NCBI GenBank assembly: GCA_018303645.1
Contig: JAGVXR010000012.1
Location: 1 to 15,329 of the forward strand
Origin: Candidatus Woesearchaeota archaeon
Lineage (GTDB): Archaea; Nanobdellota; Nanobdellia; Woesearchaeales; GW2011-AR4
DNA length: 15,329 bases
Reading direction: 5' to 3'
Shown: in pieces, positions 1 to 6,582 of the stretch
Position numbering within the stretch: position 1 is the stretch's first letter
Layout: every line of letters starts with the position of its first letter
Program-made: the position numbers and the translations under genes
Notes under the pieces: generated by a model
Database searches by the model: none
What the model was told of the DNA's origin: nothing
The model's input: only the letters and a program-made list of their open reading frames with translations

Positions 1-969
1 CAGTCCAAAGAAGACGGAAAAATAAAATTAAAGGTCATTCAGGACGAGGATTTGCATGAGCATGCCGAGCCTGCACCAGTAAGGATAAGCGCCCCCAAAA
101 AAATAGAGGAGCCTTTGCATGAATATCAAAAAGCCGAAGTTCAGGGGAAAAAAGAAGGCAAGTTCTTCAGGTACTCCGTTGTTTTTATTGTTTTGGCGCT
201 TGTGGTGTTCTTCTCATATTCATTTTTGAAAGAAGATAAGGAATCAGCCAAGGAAACTGGCCAAATGAAATTTATTGCTGCCTGCAGCTCTGACAGCGAT
301 TGCAGCATGGAAGGCAAGATTGGGGTTTGCCTCGATCCGGGCGCAAAAGCCGCAAAATGCGAATTCAGGGGCATTCCAAAAACAAATGTTATTGTTCTGA
401 ACGGCAAAAACTGCTTCAATTGCGGCACACAAAGGGTTCTAGGCATTCTGGAAAGCTGGTTTGGGGCATTAAATGTAAAAGAAATAGATTATAGCACGGA
501 GCAGGGCAAAAATCTTGCTGAAAAATTCGACATTGATTTACTGCCTTCTTACATTTTGGATGAAAATATAACAAATAATCAGAATTACGGGCAGTTTAAA
601 CAGGCATTCACCAAAAAGGATGGCAGCTATGTTTTAAGTGAAGATGCATCAGGAGCATCATTTTATTTTAAGCGTGTTAATGTTTCCAATAAGCTTGACT
701 TTTTTGTTAAGGAGAATGATGCCGCAAGCATAAATGCAGAGAAAAATTTAAATGAGTTTTTGGACAATTTCAAGAGCATAAAATTTGAAAAGCATTTGTC
801 AACAGATTCATTGGCAAAAGAGCTGAACATAAAATCATTCCCAGCTTTCCTCGTCAATAATCGCATAAAATTCAGCGGAGTAAACTCAGCAGAAACTATA
901 AAGGAAAATTTCTGCAAAATGAATAATATGCCTGAATGCGGAAAAAGTTTAAGCAAGAGCTTGGTTTAA
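1..969 (+). CDS. Membrane-anchored thioredoxin-like protein (5' end outside window)
   Basis: The frame is open from base 1, so the true start probably lies upstream; a TTG at 52 is an in-frame fallback. The protein has a charged cytoplasmic N-terminus, one hydrophobic membrane segment (about nt 172-228), then an extracytoplasmic part. Just after the membrane comes a short Cys-rich segment with four cysteines (about nt 283-360), of the C-x5-C...C...C kind. A thioredoxin-like fold follows, beginning with a beta strand and a CFNC motif (nt 412-423), which is a plausible redox pair. A second thioredoxin-like repeat follows from about nt 690 with a cis-Pro-like 'SFPAF' loop but no CxxC. The C-terminus carries two more cysteines. 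I infer a role in disulfide exchange or thiol chemistry outside the membrane. It converges with dnaG, and the two stop codons overlap by 4 bp. The exact family name is not certain. Confidence 0.8.
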   Translation, partial: QSKEDGKIKLKVIQDEDLHEHAEPAPVRISAPKKIEEPLHEYQKAEVQGKKEGKFFRYSVVFIVLALVVFFSYSFLKEDKESAKETGQMKFIAACSSDSDCSMEGKIGVCLDPGAKAAKCEFRGIPKTNVIVLNGKNCFNCGTQRVLGILESWFGALNVKEIDYSTEQGKNLAEKFDIDLLPSYILDENITNNQNYGQFKQAFTKKDGSYVLSEDASGASFYFKRVNVSNKLDFFVKENDAASINAEKNLNEFLDNFKSIKFEKHLSTDSLAKELNIKSFPAFLVNNRIKFSGVNSAETIKENFCKMNNMPECGKSLSKSLV

Positions 970-2207
970 AGCTCATTCACAGTCACTAAATTAACCCTTG
1001 TCTCGTTCTGCCTGACTTTCGAGTCCATGCCTATCAGGAACTTGACATTGCTTTCCTCAGCAACCTTTACAATGTCCCTTTCAATGCTGCCGTCAAACAC
1101 AACAGCATGCGCATTGCTTATGCTTTTCAATGCTGTTTGAACCTCGCTTATCGGCACTTTTCCAAGAACAGAAAGCTTGCTGTCAAGTATCTCAGCGCCT
1201 CTTGTCCCAATTAAGTCCTCAAGCATGGTTTTGAATGCGTTTTTCTCCTCATTTGACATTTGCACCCTTCTTATATTGGGTATTGGCTGGTACTGCCTTT
1301 GCATCGGCCTGAATTGCTGTTGATGTTGTTGAGGATGTCTTCTTACAAGCTCCATTGATGTTCTTTCAGGCTCCCTTGAGAGCTCAAGCTTTGCCTGTTC
1401 GCCTGAAATCCTGCTTCGCAATGCCTTATGGATTTCCTTTTTTGTTATTTCCTCAACTTCCTTGCCGTCAGGCGCTTTGGTTACAAAGTCAATGTCTGCA
1501 ACAGAAGTCAATTCCTTGATGATTAAATTGCCTCCCCTGTCGCCGTCAACAAACACTGTAACTACTTTCTTCTGGCAAACCTCAATTATGGTTTCAGGAA
1601 CAGAAGTGCCGTTTATTGCAATTGCATTCTTGAAACCGTGCTTGAGAAGGTTAAGCACATCAGCTCTTCCTTCAACAACTATTATTTCATCGCTTTCATC
1701 AATTGCAGGGCCTGCCGGCAGCCTGTCCTTGCCGTATTCAACAATTTCCATCACCCTTACTGCTGCTGATACTTCATCAGCAAGCTCTTGGGAATCTGGC
1801 ATTGTAGTCTCCATCATTCTCTTAAGAAGCTCCTTGGCCCTTTCAATTACCATGCTTCTCTTGCTTATTCTTATATCTTCTATGTTTGAAACGTCAATCT
1901 TGGCATTGCACGGCCCTATCCTCTGTATTATCTCCAAGGCTGCCCCTACAATAGATGTTTCAGCCTTGTCCAAAGAAGAAGGGATAATTATTGTGCCTTT
2001 TGTCTTGCCTGTCCTTGTTTCTGTGTTAACCTCAATCCTTCCGATTCTGCCTGATTTTTGAAGCTCTCTTAGCTCAAGATCAGCTCCAAGCAAGCCTTCC
2101 GTCTGCCCAAAAATTGCCCCAATGACATCAGGCTTGTCAACTATCCCTTCAATGTCAATGTTTGCATGAATAATATACTTTGCCGCTACAGGGCTTATTT
2201 TACCCAT
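966..2207 (-). CDS. dnaG: Archaeal DnaG-type primase (Toprim domain)
   Basis: This is a 413-residue homologue of archaeal DnaG, a Toprim-domain protein linked to RNA priming and, in other archaea, also found with the exosome. The N-terminal part contains the family signature 'DVIGAIFGQTEGLLG' and 'RIGRIEV'. The Toprim core shows 'VVEGRADV' (catalytic Glu near residue 179) and 'VDGDRGG' (Asp pair near 221-223). A Gln/Pro/Arg-rich linker (roughly residues 288-312) then leads to a conserved C-terminal domain. I chose the ATG at 2205-2207 over an in-frame TTG seven codons upstream because a GGTGA motif lies just before the ATG and the conserved protein starts there. A TATA-like CTATAAAA (about 2229-2236) lies about 25 bases from this ATG, consistent with a leaderless transcript. 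A stronger promoter lies further upstream at 2528-2540. Identity is secure; the start is probable. Confidence 0.95.
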   Translation of the reverse strand: MGKISPVAAKYIIHANIDIEGIVDKPDVIGAIFGQTEGLLGADLELRELQKSGRIGRIEVNTETRTGKTKGTIIIPSSLDKAETSIVGAALEIIQRIGPCNAKIDVSNIEDIRISKRSMVIERAKELLKRMMETTMPDSQELADEVSAAVRVMEIVEYGKDRLPAGPAIDESDEIIVVEGRADVLNLLKHGFKNAIAINGTSVPETIIEVCQKKVVTVFVDGDRGGNLIIKELTSVADIDFVTKAPDGKEVEEITKKEIHKALRSRISGEQAKLELSREPERTSMELVRRHPQQHQQQFRPMQRQYQPIPNIRRVQMSNEEKNAFKTMLEDLIGTRGAEILDSKLSVLGKVPISEVQTALKSISNAHAVVFDGSIERDIVKVAEESNVKFLIGMDSKVRQNETRVNLVTVNEL

Positions 2208-2228
2208 TTTCACCAACTCCGTATTCAA

Positions 2229-2236
2229 TTTTATAG
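2229..2236 (-). promoter_or_regulatory. TATA-like element proximal to dnaG
   Basis: On the minus strand this reads CTATAAAA, with its centre about 25 bases before the dnaG ATG. That is the archaeal TATA-to-start distance and would make the mRNA leaderless or nearly so. A Shine-Dalgarno-like GGTGA is also present before the ATG, so a longer transcript from the distal promoter could be translated too. Confidence 0.4.
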
Positions 2237-2432
2237 AAGAAGCTGCATCTAGTCAACAATTGCATCAATTGAATGTGATTGATTGATGAACATGATAGCT
2301 TCCTCAAATTTATTTGCAGCGCTTAGAACAAGTTACCTTAATTTAGCTGTGTACTACTTAATTGAATTCAAATCAACAATAGTGAATGATAATGATGAAC
2401 TTGTCCTAATGCCTTTTAATCATGAATATGCA

Positions 2433-2504
2433 GCCCGTAACACTAACCCCAAAGCTCATTGCTTGAATTTATCGTGAGCTCCATTTGGTACTCTCGTGAC
2501 GGGC
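2433..2504 (-). ncRNA. Candidate structured RNA or leader hairpin downstream of a strong promoter
   Basis: The 410-base gap between dnaG and the next gene holds no convincing protein gene but has a long nested inverted repeat. GCCCGT (2433-2438) pairs with ACGGGC (2499-2504). A CAC/GTG helix follows, then CCAA/TTGG, then AGCTCA (2453-2458) with TGAGCT (2475-2480), closing a 16-base loop. A consensus promoter (2528-2540) reading leftward predicts transcription starting near 2505, the outer base of this hairpin. That coincidence is why I place the RNA on the minus strand. It could be a free small RNA or the start of a roughly 300-base dnaG leader. No known RNA family was recognised and no clear U-run terminator follows. 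Strand and 3' end are inferred. Confidence 0.4.
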
Positions 2505-2527
2505 AGTAAAATAGAAAGTAAAGGAGG

Positions 2528-2540
2528 TATATAAAGGTTT
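2528..2540 (-). promoter_or_regulatory. Strong archaeal promoter (BRE/TATA), leftward
   Basis: On the minus strand this reads AAACCTTTATATA, a purine-rich BRE followed by an excellent TATA box. The same 13 bases occur at 3299-3311 in the same orientation, and a close variant lies before vapB. The predicted start (about 26 bases downstream) falls at the edge of the 2433-2504 hairpin. Confidence 0.6.
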
Positions 2541-2617
2541 TTAATTAGTTTTGGGAATTGTTTTCAATATGGGAAAATATAGAATAACCTAAATAAATAT
2601 ATCCTATTACTTTTGTG

Positions 2618-3172
2618 TCACTCTGAAATCGCTCTTAAGAATCTATAAGAAGCTTCATACACCCTGTTTGCAACCTCAACTTTCTCTTTTAATGACAATT
2701 TGTTGTAAATATAATCCCCGGTAGGCACATGTACATGTGGCGTAAATATTTGTGTAAGCTTTTCGTATAATTCAGAGTCGTATTTTCTGATTTTTTCTTG
2801 AACAGTCCCCATTGCTATAACTGCATCTAAAAGTTTTGTCCCCCTTAGTCTGCTGTGCTTTTCTATCCACGCAGATAAATCAACTTTGTCTTTACGCAAC
2901 TCCATCCAAAATTTCCGACGTATTCTGTGATCCTCACCAAAGTGGTCTTCTATTATATATGTTTCAAGCAAAAACGCTTTAAGACTTTGTATGTGCTCAT
3001 TAAATTTAAAATATTCCTGCTCATTAAACTTAAAATATCTAGGTTTTGGCTCTGGAACTGCAGTATATGTTGGTCCTTCTACTTTCCATCCAAATTCTTC
3101 TCTAAGAACTCTTATAAATTCTGCATCAGTTTTTTGTTCTAAAACACTAGGTTTTTGGTCCACTTTATTCAC
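2618..3172 (-). CDS. Hypothetical helical protein, cysteine-free
   Basis: This 184-residue protein is not recognised. It is mostly predicted alpha-helical, charged and soluble, with no cysteine, no signal peptide and no membrane segment. The N-terminal third contains a tandem eight-residue duplication (YFKFNEQE then YFKFNEHI) encoded by a 24-base DNA repeat. The C-terminal half has Arg/Lys/Glu-rich helices. The start is GTG at 3172; an ATG overlapping it out of frame runs straight into a stop. TATA box TTTATATT (about 3194-3202) lies about 25 bases upstream, supporting a leaderless start here. Its AT-rich codon choice (few AGG, AGC or GGC codons) differs from the neighbouring core genes and resembles the orphans at 9.7 kb and 14.2 kb, suggesting a different history. 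Function is unknown. Confidence 0.75.
   Translation of the reverse strand: MNKVDQKPSVLEQKTDAEFIRVLREEFGWKVEGPTYTAVPEPKPRYFKFNEQEYFKFNEHIQSLKAFLLETYIIEDHFGEDHRIRRKFWMELRKDKVDLSAWIEKHSRLRGTKLLDAVIAMGTVQEKIRKYDSELYEKLTQIFTPHVHVPTGDYIYNKLSLKEKVEVANRVYEASYRFLRAISE
2994..3041. repeat. 24-base in-frame tandem duplication
   Basis: Two adjacent 24-base units (2994-3017 and 3018-3041) match at about 20 of 24 positions; both begin TGCTCATTAAA. They keep the reading frame and double the peptide YFKFNE inside the orphan protein, so this is a recent slippage or a maintained structural repeat. Confidence 0.75.
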
Positions 3173-3193
3173 ATAAAAACCCTAAATACCTTT

Positions 3194-3202
3194 AATATAA
3201 AA
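3194..3202 (-). promoter_or_regulatory. TATA box for the 184-residue orphan gene
   Basis: On the minus strand this reads TTTTATATT, centred about 26 bases from the GTG start, so transcription would begin at or next to the start codon. Confidence 0.55.
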
Positions 3203-3276
3203 CCCCAGCAAAGCTGATTGCTCAGCCCTGCTAGGGAAAAAGAGGTGATATTGATGAGATTCCCCAACGTATATGT
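3195..3276 (-). ncRNA. Candidate two-hairpin small RNA or leader
   Basis: A promoter at 3299-3311 predicts a leftward transcript starting near 3276. The first about 80 bases can form two hairpins. The outer one pairs TTCCC (3260-3264) with GGGAA (3234-3238). The second has AGCA/TGCT (3207-3210 with 3229-3232) around GCTGA/TCAGC (3213-3217 with 3222-3226), which on the minus strand closes a GCAA tetraloop. The minus strand then reads GGGGTTTTATATT, a possible U-rich 3' end that also overlaps the next TATA box. There is no long reading frame on this strand. It may equally be a 5' leader of the orphan gene. On the plus strand the same DNA has a GAGGTGAT motif before an 11-codon frame at 3254-3289, so the strand is not settled. 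Confidence 0.3.
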
Positions 3277-3298
3277 TACTACTATATAATGTAACTAG

Positions 3299-3311
3299 TA
3301 TATAAAGGTTT
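3299..3311 (-). promoter_or_regulatory. Strong archaeal promoter (BRE/TATA), leftward
   Basis: The minus-strand sequence AAACCTTTATATA is identical over 13 bases to the promoter at 2528-2540. It lies about 127 bases before the orphan GTG start, which has its own closer TATA box, so it may drive a separate small RNA or a second, longer transcript. Confidence 0.5.
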
Positions 3312-3357
3312 CGGTTTATTTACTATTTTAGAGTGGTATACCTCTATTAAGATACCC

Positions 3358-3365
3358 TTAAATAT
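3358..3365 (+). promoter_or_regulatory. TATA box for rio1
   Basis: TTAAATAT is centred about 26 bases before the ATG at 3387, with no Shine-Dalgarno motif between; this fits a leaderless mRNA. Confidence 0.5.
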
Positions 3366-3386
3366 CTCGTTTCATTCTGCTAAATT

Positions 3387-4103
3387 ATGTCCCAAAAATC
3401 AAAGCCCAAAGAAGATTTCAAGACATGGGGCGATGTTTTTGACCAGTTCACCCAGAGAACAGTCTACAGGCTGATTACTCAGGGGCATTTTGAGGGCTTG
3501 GAAAGCCCCATCTCAATTGGCAAGGAAAGCAATGTCTTCTCTGCATTAAGGAAAGACGGCACAAGGGTCATGGTCAAGATTTATCGCTTGGAAACTTGCG
3601 ACTTCAACAGGATGTATGATTACATCAAAGACGACCCGCGCTATACCAAATTCAGGAAAGGAAAAAGAAACATTGTTTTTGCATGGGTTCAAAGAGAGTA
3701 CAGGAATCTGCTGAAGGCAAGGCAGGCAAATGTAAGCGTTCCAACGCCTTTGACCTTTTCCAAACATGTCTTGGTGCTGGAGTTTATTGGCGATAATGAT
3801 GTTATTGCGCCAAAGCTGAAAGATGCGTTGCCCAAAAGCCCAAAAGATTTTTTCAATAAAATAATAGGCAACATGAAAAAACTCCACAAAGCGGGATTGG
3901 TTCATGCCGATTTATCGGCTTTCAACATCTTGAATTATAATGAAAAGCCGGTTTTCATAGATTTTTCGCAGTGCACTACGCTGGAAAGCTCAAGGGCAGA
4001 ATATTATCTGGAGAGGGACACAAGGAACATATGCAATTTTTTCATGAAGATTGGGTTAAAAGTGGATGAATCAAAGGTTAAAAAGGAGATTACTGGGAAA
4101 TAA
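3387..4103 (+). CDS. rio1: RIO1-type atypical serine/threonine kinase
   Basis: This 238-residue RIO kinase phosphorylates or hydrolyses ATP on pre-ribosomes; in archaea and eukaryotes Rio1 acts in late small-subunit maturation. The sequence shows the nucleotide loop 'GKESNVF' (45-51), the ATP-anchoring lysine in 'VMVKIYR' (K64), the catalytic loop 'LVHADLSAFNIL' (D175, N180) and the metal-binding 'FIDFSQ' (D192). This is a full-length, compact archaeal RIO1 without the long eukaryotic C-terminal extension. It precedes a Dim2/PNO1-like KH protein, a pairing well known in archaea and consistent with a shared role in 40S/30S biogenesis. A gap of 276 bases with structured DNA separates the two genes, so they are probably transcribed separately here. 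Confidence 0.95.
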   Translation: MSQKSKPKEDFKTWGDVFDQFTQRTVYRLITQGHFEGLESPISIGKESNVFSALRKDGTRVMVKIYRLETCDFNRMYDYIKDDPRYTKFRKGKRNIVFAWVQREYRNLLKARQANVSVPTPLTFSKHVLVLEFIGDNDVIAPKLKDALPKSPKDFFNKIIGNMKKLHKAGLVHADLSAFNILNYNEKPVFIDFSQCTTLESSRAEYYLERDTRNICNFFMKIGLKVDESKVKKEITGK

Positions 4104-4150
4104 AATTAGCAATAAGCAAAAATAAAAGATTCAATGAAATAAAAATAAAA

Positions 4151-4277
4151 AATCACGAGAGCGGCTTTTAGCAGTATAGCCAGATAAAAGCAAACCGCTT
4201 GTGATTGTTTAAATCAATGCATTTGCGCCGAGGGGGCTTATTAAAGCAACCTTACTTGCTGAATGCCGAGGCGCACA
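4151..4277 (+). ncRNA. Candidate two-hairpin RNA, H/ACA-like
   Basis: The 276 bases between rio1 and dim2 hold two strong stem-loops. In hairpin 1, AATCAC (4151-4156) pairs with GTGATT (4201-4206), AGCGG (4160-4164) with CCGCT (4195-4199), and CTTTTA (4165-4170) with TAAAAG (4185-4190). In hairpin 2, TGCGCC (4224-4229) pairs with GGCGCA (4270-4275), GGC (4234-4236) with GCC (4265-4267), and AGCAA (4245-4249) with TTGCT (4256-4260), leaving internal loops. Between them lies AAATCA (4211-4216), which fits the H-box form ANANNA, and ACA lies at 4275-4277 at the end of hairpin 2. This layout resembles an H/ACA pseudouridylation guide. K-turns and target complementarity were not verified. The minus strand is an alternative, because it ends in a T-rich run after hairpin 1. 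Confidence 0.35.
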
Positions 4278-4350
4278 AGATAATGCCGAAGGCTGATTGA
4301 AATTATTAAAAATTAATAAATCCAATAAAATCCCTGTAAAATCAATAACC

Positions 4351-4358
4351 TTAAAAAT
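4351..4358 (+). promoter_or_regulatory. TATA-like box for the dim2-top6 operon
   Basis: TTAAAAAT lies about 25 bases before the ATG at 4380 and no ribosome-binding motif intervenes, consistent with a leaderless first gene of the operon. Confidence 0.4.
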
Positions 4359-4379
4359 CATTTGTAATTTCAAACAATT

Positions 4380-4922
4380 ATGGTTGAGTATTCTTATGAA
4401 TTAAAGGTTCCAAAGAACAGGGTTGCTGTCATTATAGGGAAAGAAGGCAGCATAAAGAAGGAGATAGAGGAAGCCACAAGCACAAAGCTGAATATTGACT
4501 CAAAAGAAGGCGATGTCTTTGTCTCGGGAGAGGATGCCCTTGGCTTGTACACCGCAAGGGAAATAATAAAGGCGATTGGCAGGGGATTTAACCCCGACAT
4601 TGCAAAGCTTTTGCTCAAGCCGGATTATATTTTTGAGGTTGTTGACGTAAGCGAGTTTGTCAAGTCCAAAGAGGCAATGCTCCGCTTAAAAGGCAGGGTA
4701 ATCGGCAAGGAAGGTAAGTCAAGAAGACTGATAGAGGAGCTGACTGAATGCAATATTTCAGTCTTTGGAAAGACAATAAGCATAATAGGCTTGCCGGACT
4801 CGTCTGCAAACGCGCGGCGCGCAATCGAGTCATTGTTAAGGGGCTCAACGCATGCAAATGTCTACAAGTGGCTTGAAAAAAGAAGAAGGGAGCTGAAAAG
4901 AAGGGCGATAATGGAGATGTAG
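4380..4922 (+). CDS. KH-domain ribosome biogenesis protein (Dim2/PNO1-like)
   Basis: This 180-residue protein has two KH RNA-binding domains. The first GxxG loop is GKEG at residues 20-23 and the second is GKEG at 109-112, followed by 'KSRRLIEEL'. The C-terminal 'THANVYKWLEKRRRELKRR' block is typical of archaeal Dim2/PNO1 (Krr1-like) proteins, which bind the 3' region of small-subunit rRNA and, in archaea, also touch eIF2-alpha and the Nob1 endonuclease system. Length matches the family. It begins with a leaderless-type ATG and ends one base before top6B, with the top6B ribosome-binding GGAGATG embedded in its last codons, so it is co-transcribed with topoisomerase VI. The rio1-dim2-top6 order is a recurring archaeal arrangement. 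The identification is firm at family level. Confidence 0.92.
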   Translation: MVEYSYELKVPKNRVAVIIGKEGSIKKEIEEATSTKLNIDSKEGDVFVSGEDALGLYTAREIIKAIGRGFNPDIAKLLLKPDYIFEVVDVSEFVKSKEAMLRLKGRVIGKEGKSRRLIEELTECNISVFGKTISIIGLPDSSANARRAIESLLRGSTHANVYKWLEKRRRELKRRAIMEM

Positions 4923-4923
4923 T

Positions 4924-6582
4924 ATGGCAAAACAGGAACTCGAAACAAAAGAAACGCCAATTGCATATGAGCTTGCTAAAAGGCAGAAGGAAATCTCTGT
5001 AGCTGAATTTTTCACAAAAAACAGGCATTTGCTTGGGTTTGACAACAAGAGGAAAGCATTGCTGATGGCTGTGAAGGAAGCTGTAGACAACTCGCTTGAC
5101 GCATGCGAAGAGGCAAGGGTGCTTCCCGAGATAAGCATAGAAATCATTGAAATGTCCGAGTTCAAGTACAAAATTATCATAGAGGACAACGGCCCCGGCA
5201 TAGTAAAAAAGCAGATTCCAAATATTTTTGCAAAGCTGCTTTACGGAAGCAAGTTCCATACATTAAAGCAGGCAAGGGGGCAGCAGGGCATAGGCATAAG
5301 CGCCGCCGTCCTGTATTCCCAATTGACAACAGGCAAGCCTGCAAAAATAACTTCAAGAGTCTCAAAAAAAGAGCCTGCTTTCTATTACGAATTGAACATT
5401 GATACGCAGAGCAACAAGCCGGTTATTGCAAAGGAGGAAACTGTTGAATGGGCGAAAGAGCACGGCACAAAGGTCGAGCTTGACCTTGAGGCGGAATACT
5501 TAAAAGGCAGCCAGTCTGTTGACGAATACCTAAAGCAAACAGCAGTCATCAATCCGCATGTTACAATAGTATACACCAATCCAAAATCAGAGCAGGTAAT
5601 ATACGCGAGAGCAACTGACAAGCTGCCATACGAGTCAAAGGAAATCAAGCCGCATCCTTACGGAATTGAGCTAGGCATGCTTATGGACAAGCTAAGGTGG
5701 ACGGAATCAAGGACCCTGCAGAGTTTCCTGACCTCGGAGTTTTCAAGAGTAGGTCCCGGCACTGCAAAGGAAATCTGCGAGCATGCTGCCCTTCTTCCAA
5801 GCACAAAGCCCAGCCAGGTAAGCAGGGATGCTGCTGAAAAATTATTGCAGGGCATACAAAAAACAAAGATTATTGCTCCGCCGACAGATTGTTTAAGCCC
5901 TATTGGTGAAGAGCTTCTTGAAAAAGGCCTGAGGAAGGAGATAAAAGCCGAGTTTTACTGTGCAACATCAAGGCCGCCCTCTGTTTACAGGGGAAATCCC
6001 TTTATAATAGAAGCTGGGATTGCTTACGGGGGAGACATCCCAAAAGAGGAAAAAGCCAATATTCTGAGGTTTGCAAACAGGGTTCCTTTGCTTTATCAAG
6101 AAGGTGCATGCGCAATGACAAGAGGCATAATTGAAACAAACTGGAAGCCTTATGGATTGCAGCAATCCGGCGATTCCACACCAATAGGCCCTGTGGTTAT
6201 TGTCGTGCACATGGCGTCTGTATGGGTCCCGTTCACAAGCGAGAGCAAGGAGGCAATCGCCCACTATGCCGAGATTATAAAAGATATAAAGCTGGCACTG
6301 CAGGAATGCGGCAGGCTGCTTGGCACTTATGTCAGGAAAAAAGGAAGGATTTCGCAGCAGATTGAAAGGGCCAATATGTTTGAAAAGTACCTCCCCGAAG
6401 TCGCAGATTCCCTGTCGGCATTAACCAAAGAAAAAAAGGAAAAAATACTGCAGGGGCTGCAGAAGATGCTTGTAAAGCCCGAGATAAAAAAAGAGATCAT
6501 AGAGGAAGACGCTGACGACAGATTATACAAAATGGAGTTTAAGAAAAAGGAAAATGAAGAAGCAAGAGAAGAAGCCGGTTAA
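4924..6582 (+). CDS. top6B: DNA topoisomerase VI subunit B (GHKL ATPase)
   Basis: This 552-residue ATPase subunit of topoisomerase VI dimerises on ATP binding and drives passage of one duplex through the double-strand break made by subunit A. The GHKL motifs are clear: 'KEAVDNSLDACEEA' (E52, N56), 'IEDNGPGI' (D88) and the ATP-lid 'GQQGIGIS' (119-126). The helix-two-turn-helix region lies around residues 240-310, and the transducer domain contains 'ETNWKPYG' with the likely switch lysine K408. The last about 40 residues are a charged Lys/Glu tail. Length fits the family. The gene is preceded by GGAGATG and its end overlaps the start of top6A by 29 bases in another frame, implying translational coupling of the two subunits. 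Confidence 0.97.
   Translation: MAKQELETKETPIAYELAKRQKEISVAEFFTKNRHLLGFDNKRKALLMAVKEAVDNSLDACEEARVLPEISIEIIEMSEFKYKIIIEDNGPGIVKKQIPNIFAKLLYGSKFHTLKQARGQQGIGISAAVLYSQLTTGKPAKITSRVSKKEPAFYYELNIDTQSNKPVIAKEETVEWAKEHGTKVELDLEAEYLKGSQSVDEYLKQTAVINPHVTIVYTNPKSEQVIYARATDKLPYESKEIKPHPYGIELGMLMDKLRWTESRTLQSFLTSEFSRVGPGTAKEICEHAALLPSTKPSQVSRDAAEKLLQGIQKTKIIAPPTDCLSPIGEELLEKGLRKEIKAEFYCATSRPPSVYRGNPFIIEAGIAYGGDIPKEEKANILRFANRVPLLYQEGACAMTRGIIETNWKPYGLQQSGDSTPIGPVVIVVHMASVWVPFTSESKEAIAHYAEIIKDIKLALQECGRLLGTYVRKKGRISQQIERANMFEKYLPEVADSLSALTKEKKEKILQGLQKMLVKPEIKKEIIEEDADDRLYKMEFKKKENEEAREEAG

Noticed and set aside
1462..2061. 199-codon frame antisense to dnaG
   Set aside because: It is a shadow frame; dnaG on the other strand has all family motifs.
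2283..2477. 64-codon frame starting at TTG in the dnaG upstream gap
   Set aside because: It has no ribosome-binding site or suitable promoter, its composition is unremarkable, and its end lies inside the hairpin that better explains the region.
2496..2508. Short resemblance to the 16S rRNA 3' region (GCCCGTCAC on the minus strand)
   Set aside because: The match is only about nine bases and the surrounding sequence does not follow 16S rRNA.
3252..3290. Possible C/D box guide RNA (TGATGA motif)
   Set aside because: No CTGA D box follows at a suitable distance; the same holds for TGATGA motifs at 2284 and 2392.
4660..5259. 199-codon frame antisense to dim2/top6B
   Set aside because: It is the complement of two well-supported genes and spans their junction; composition is that of a shadow frame.
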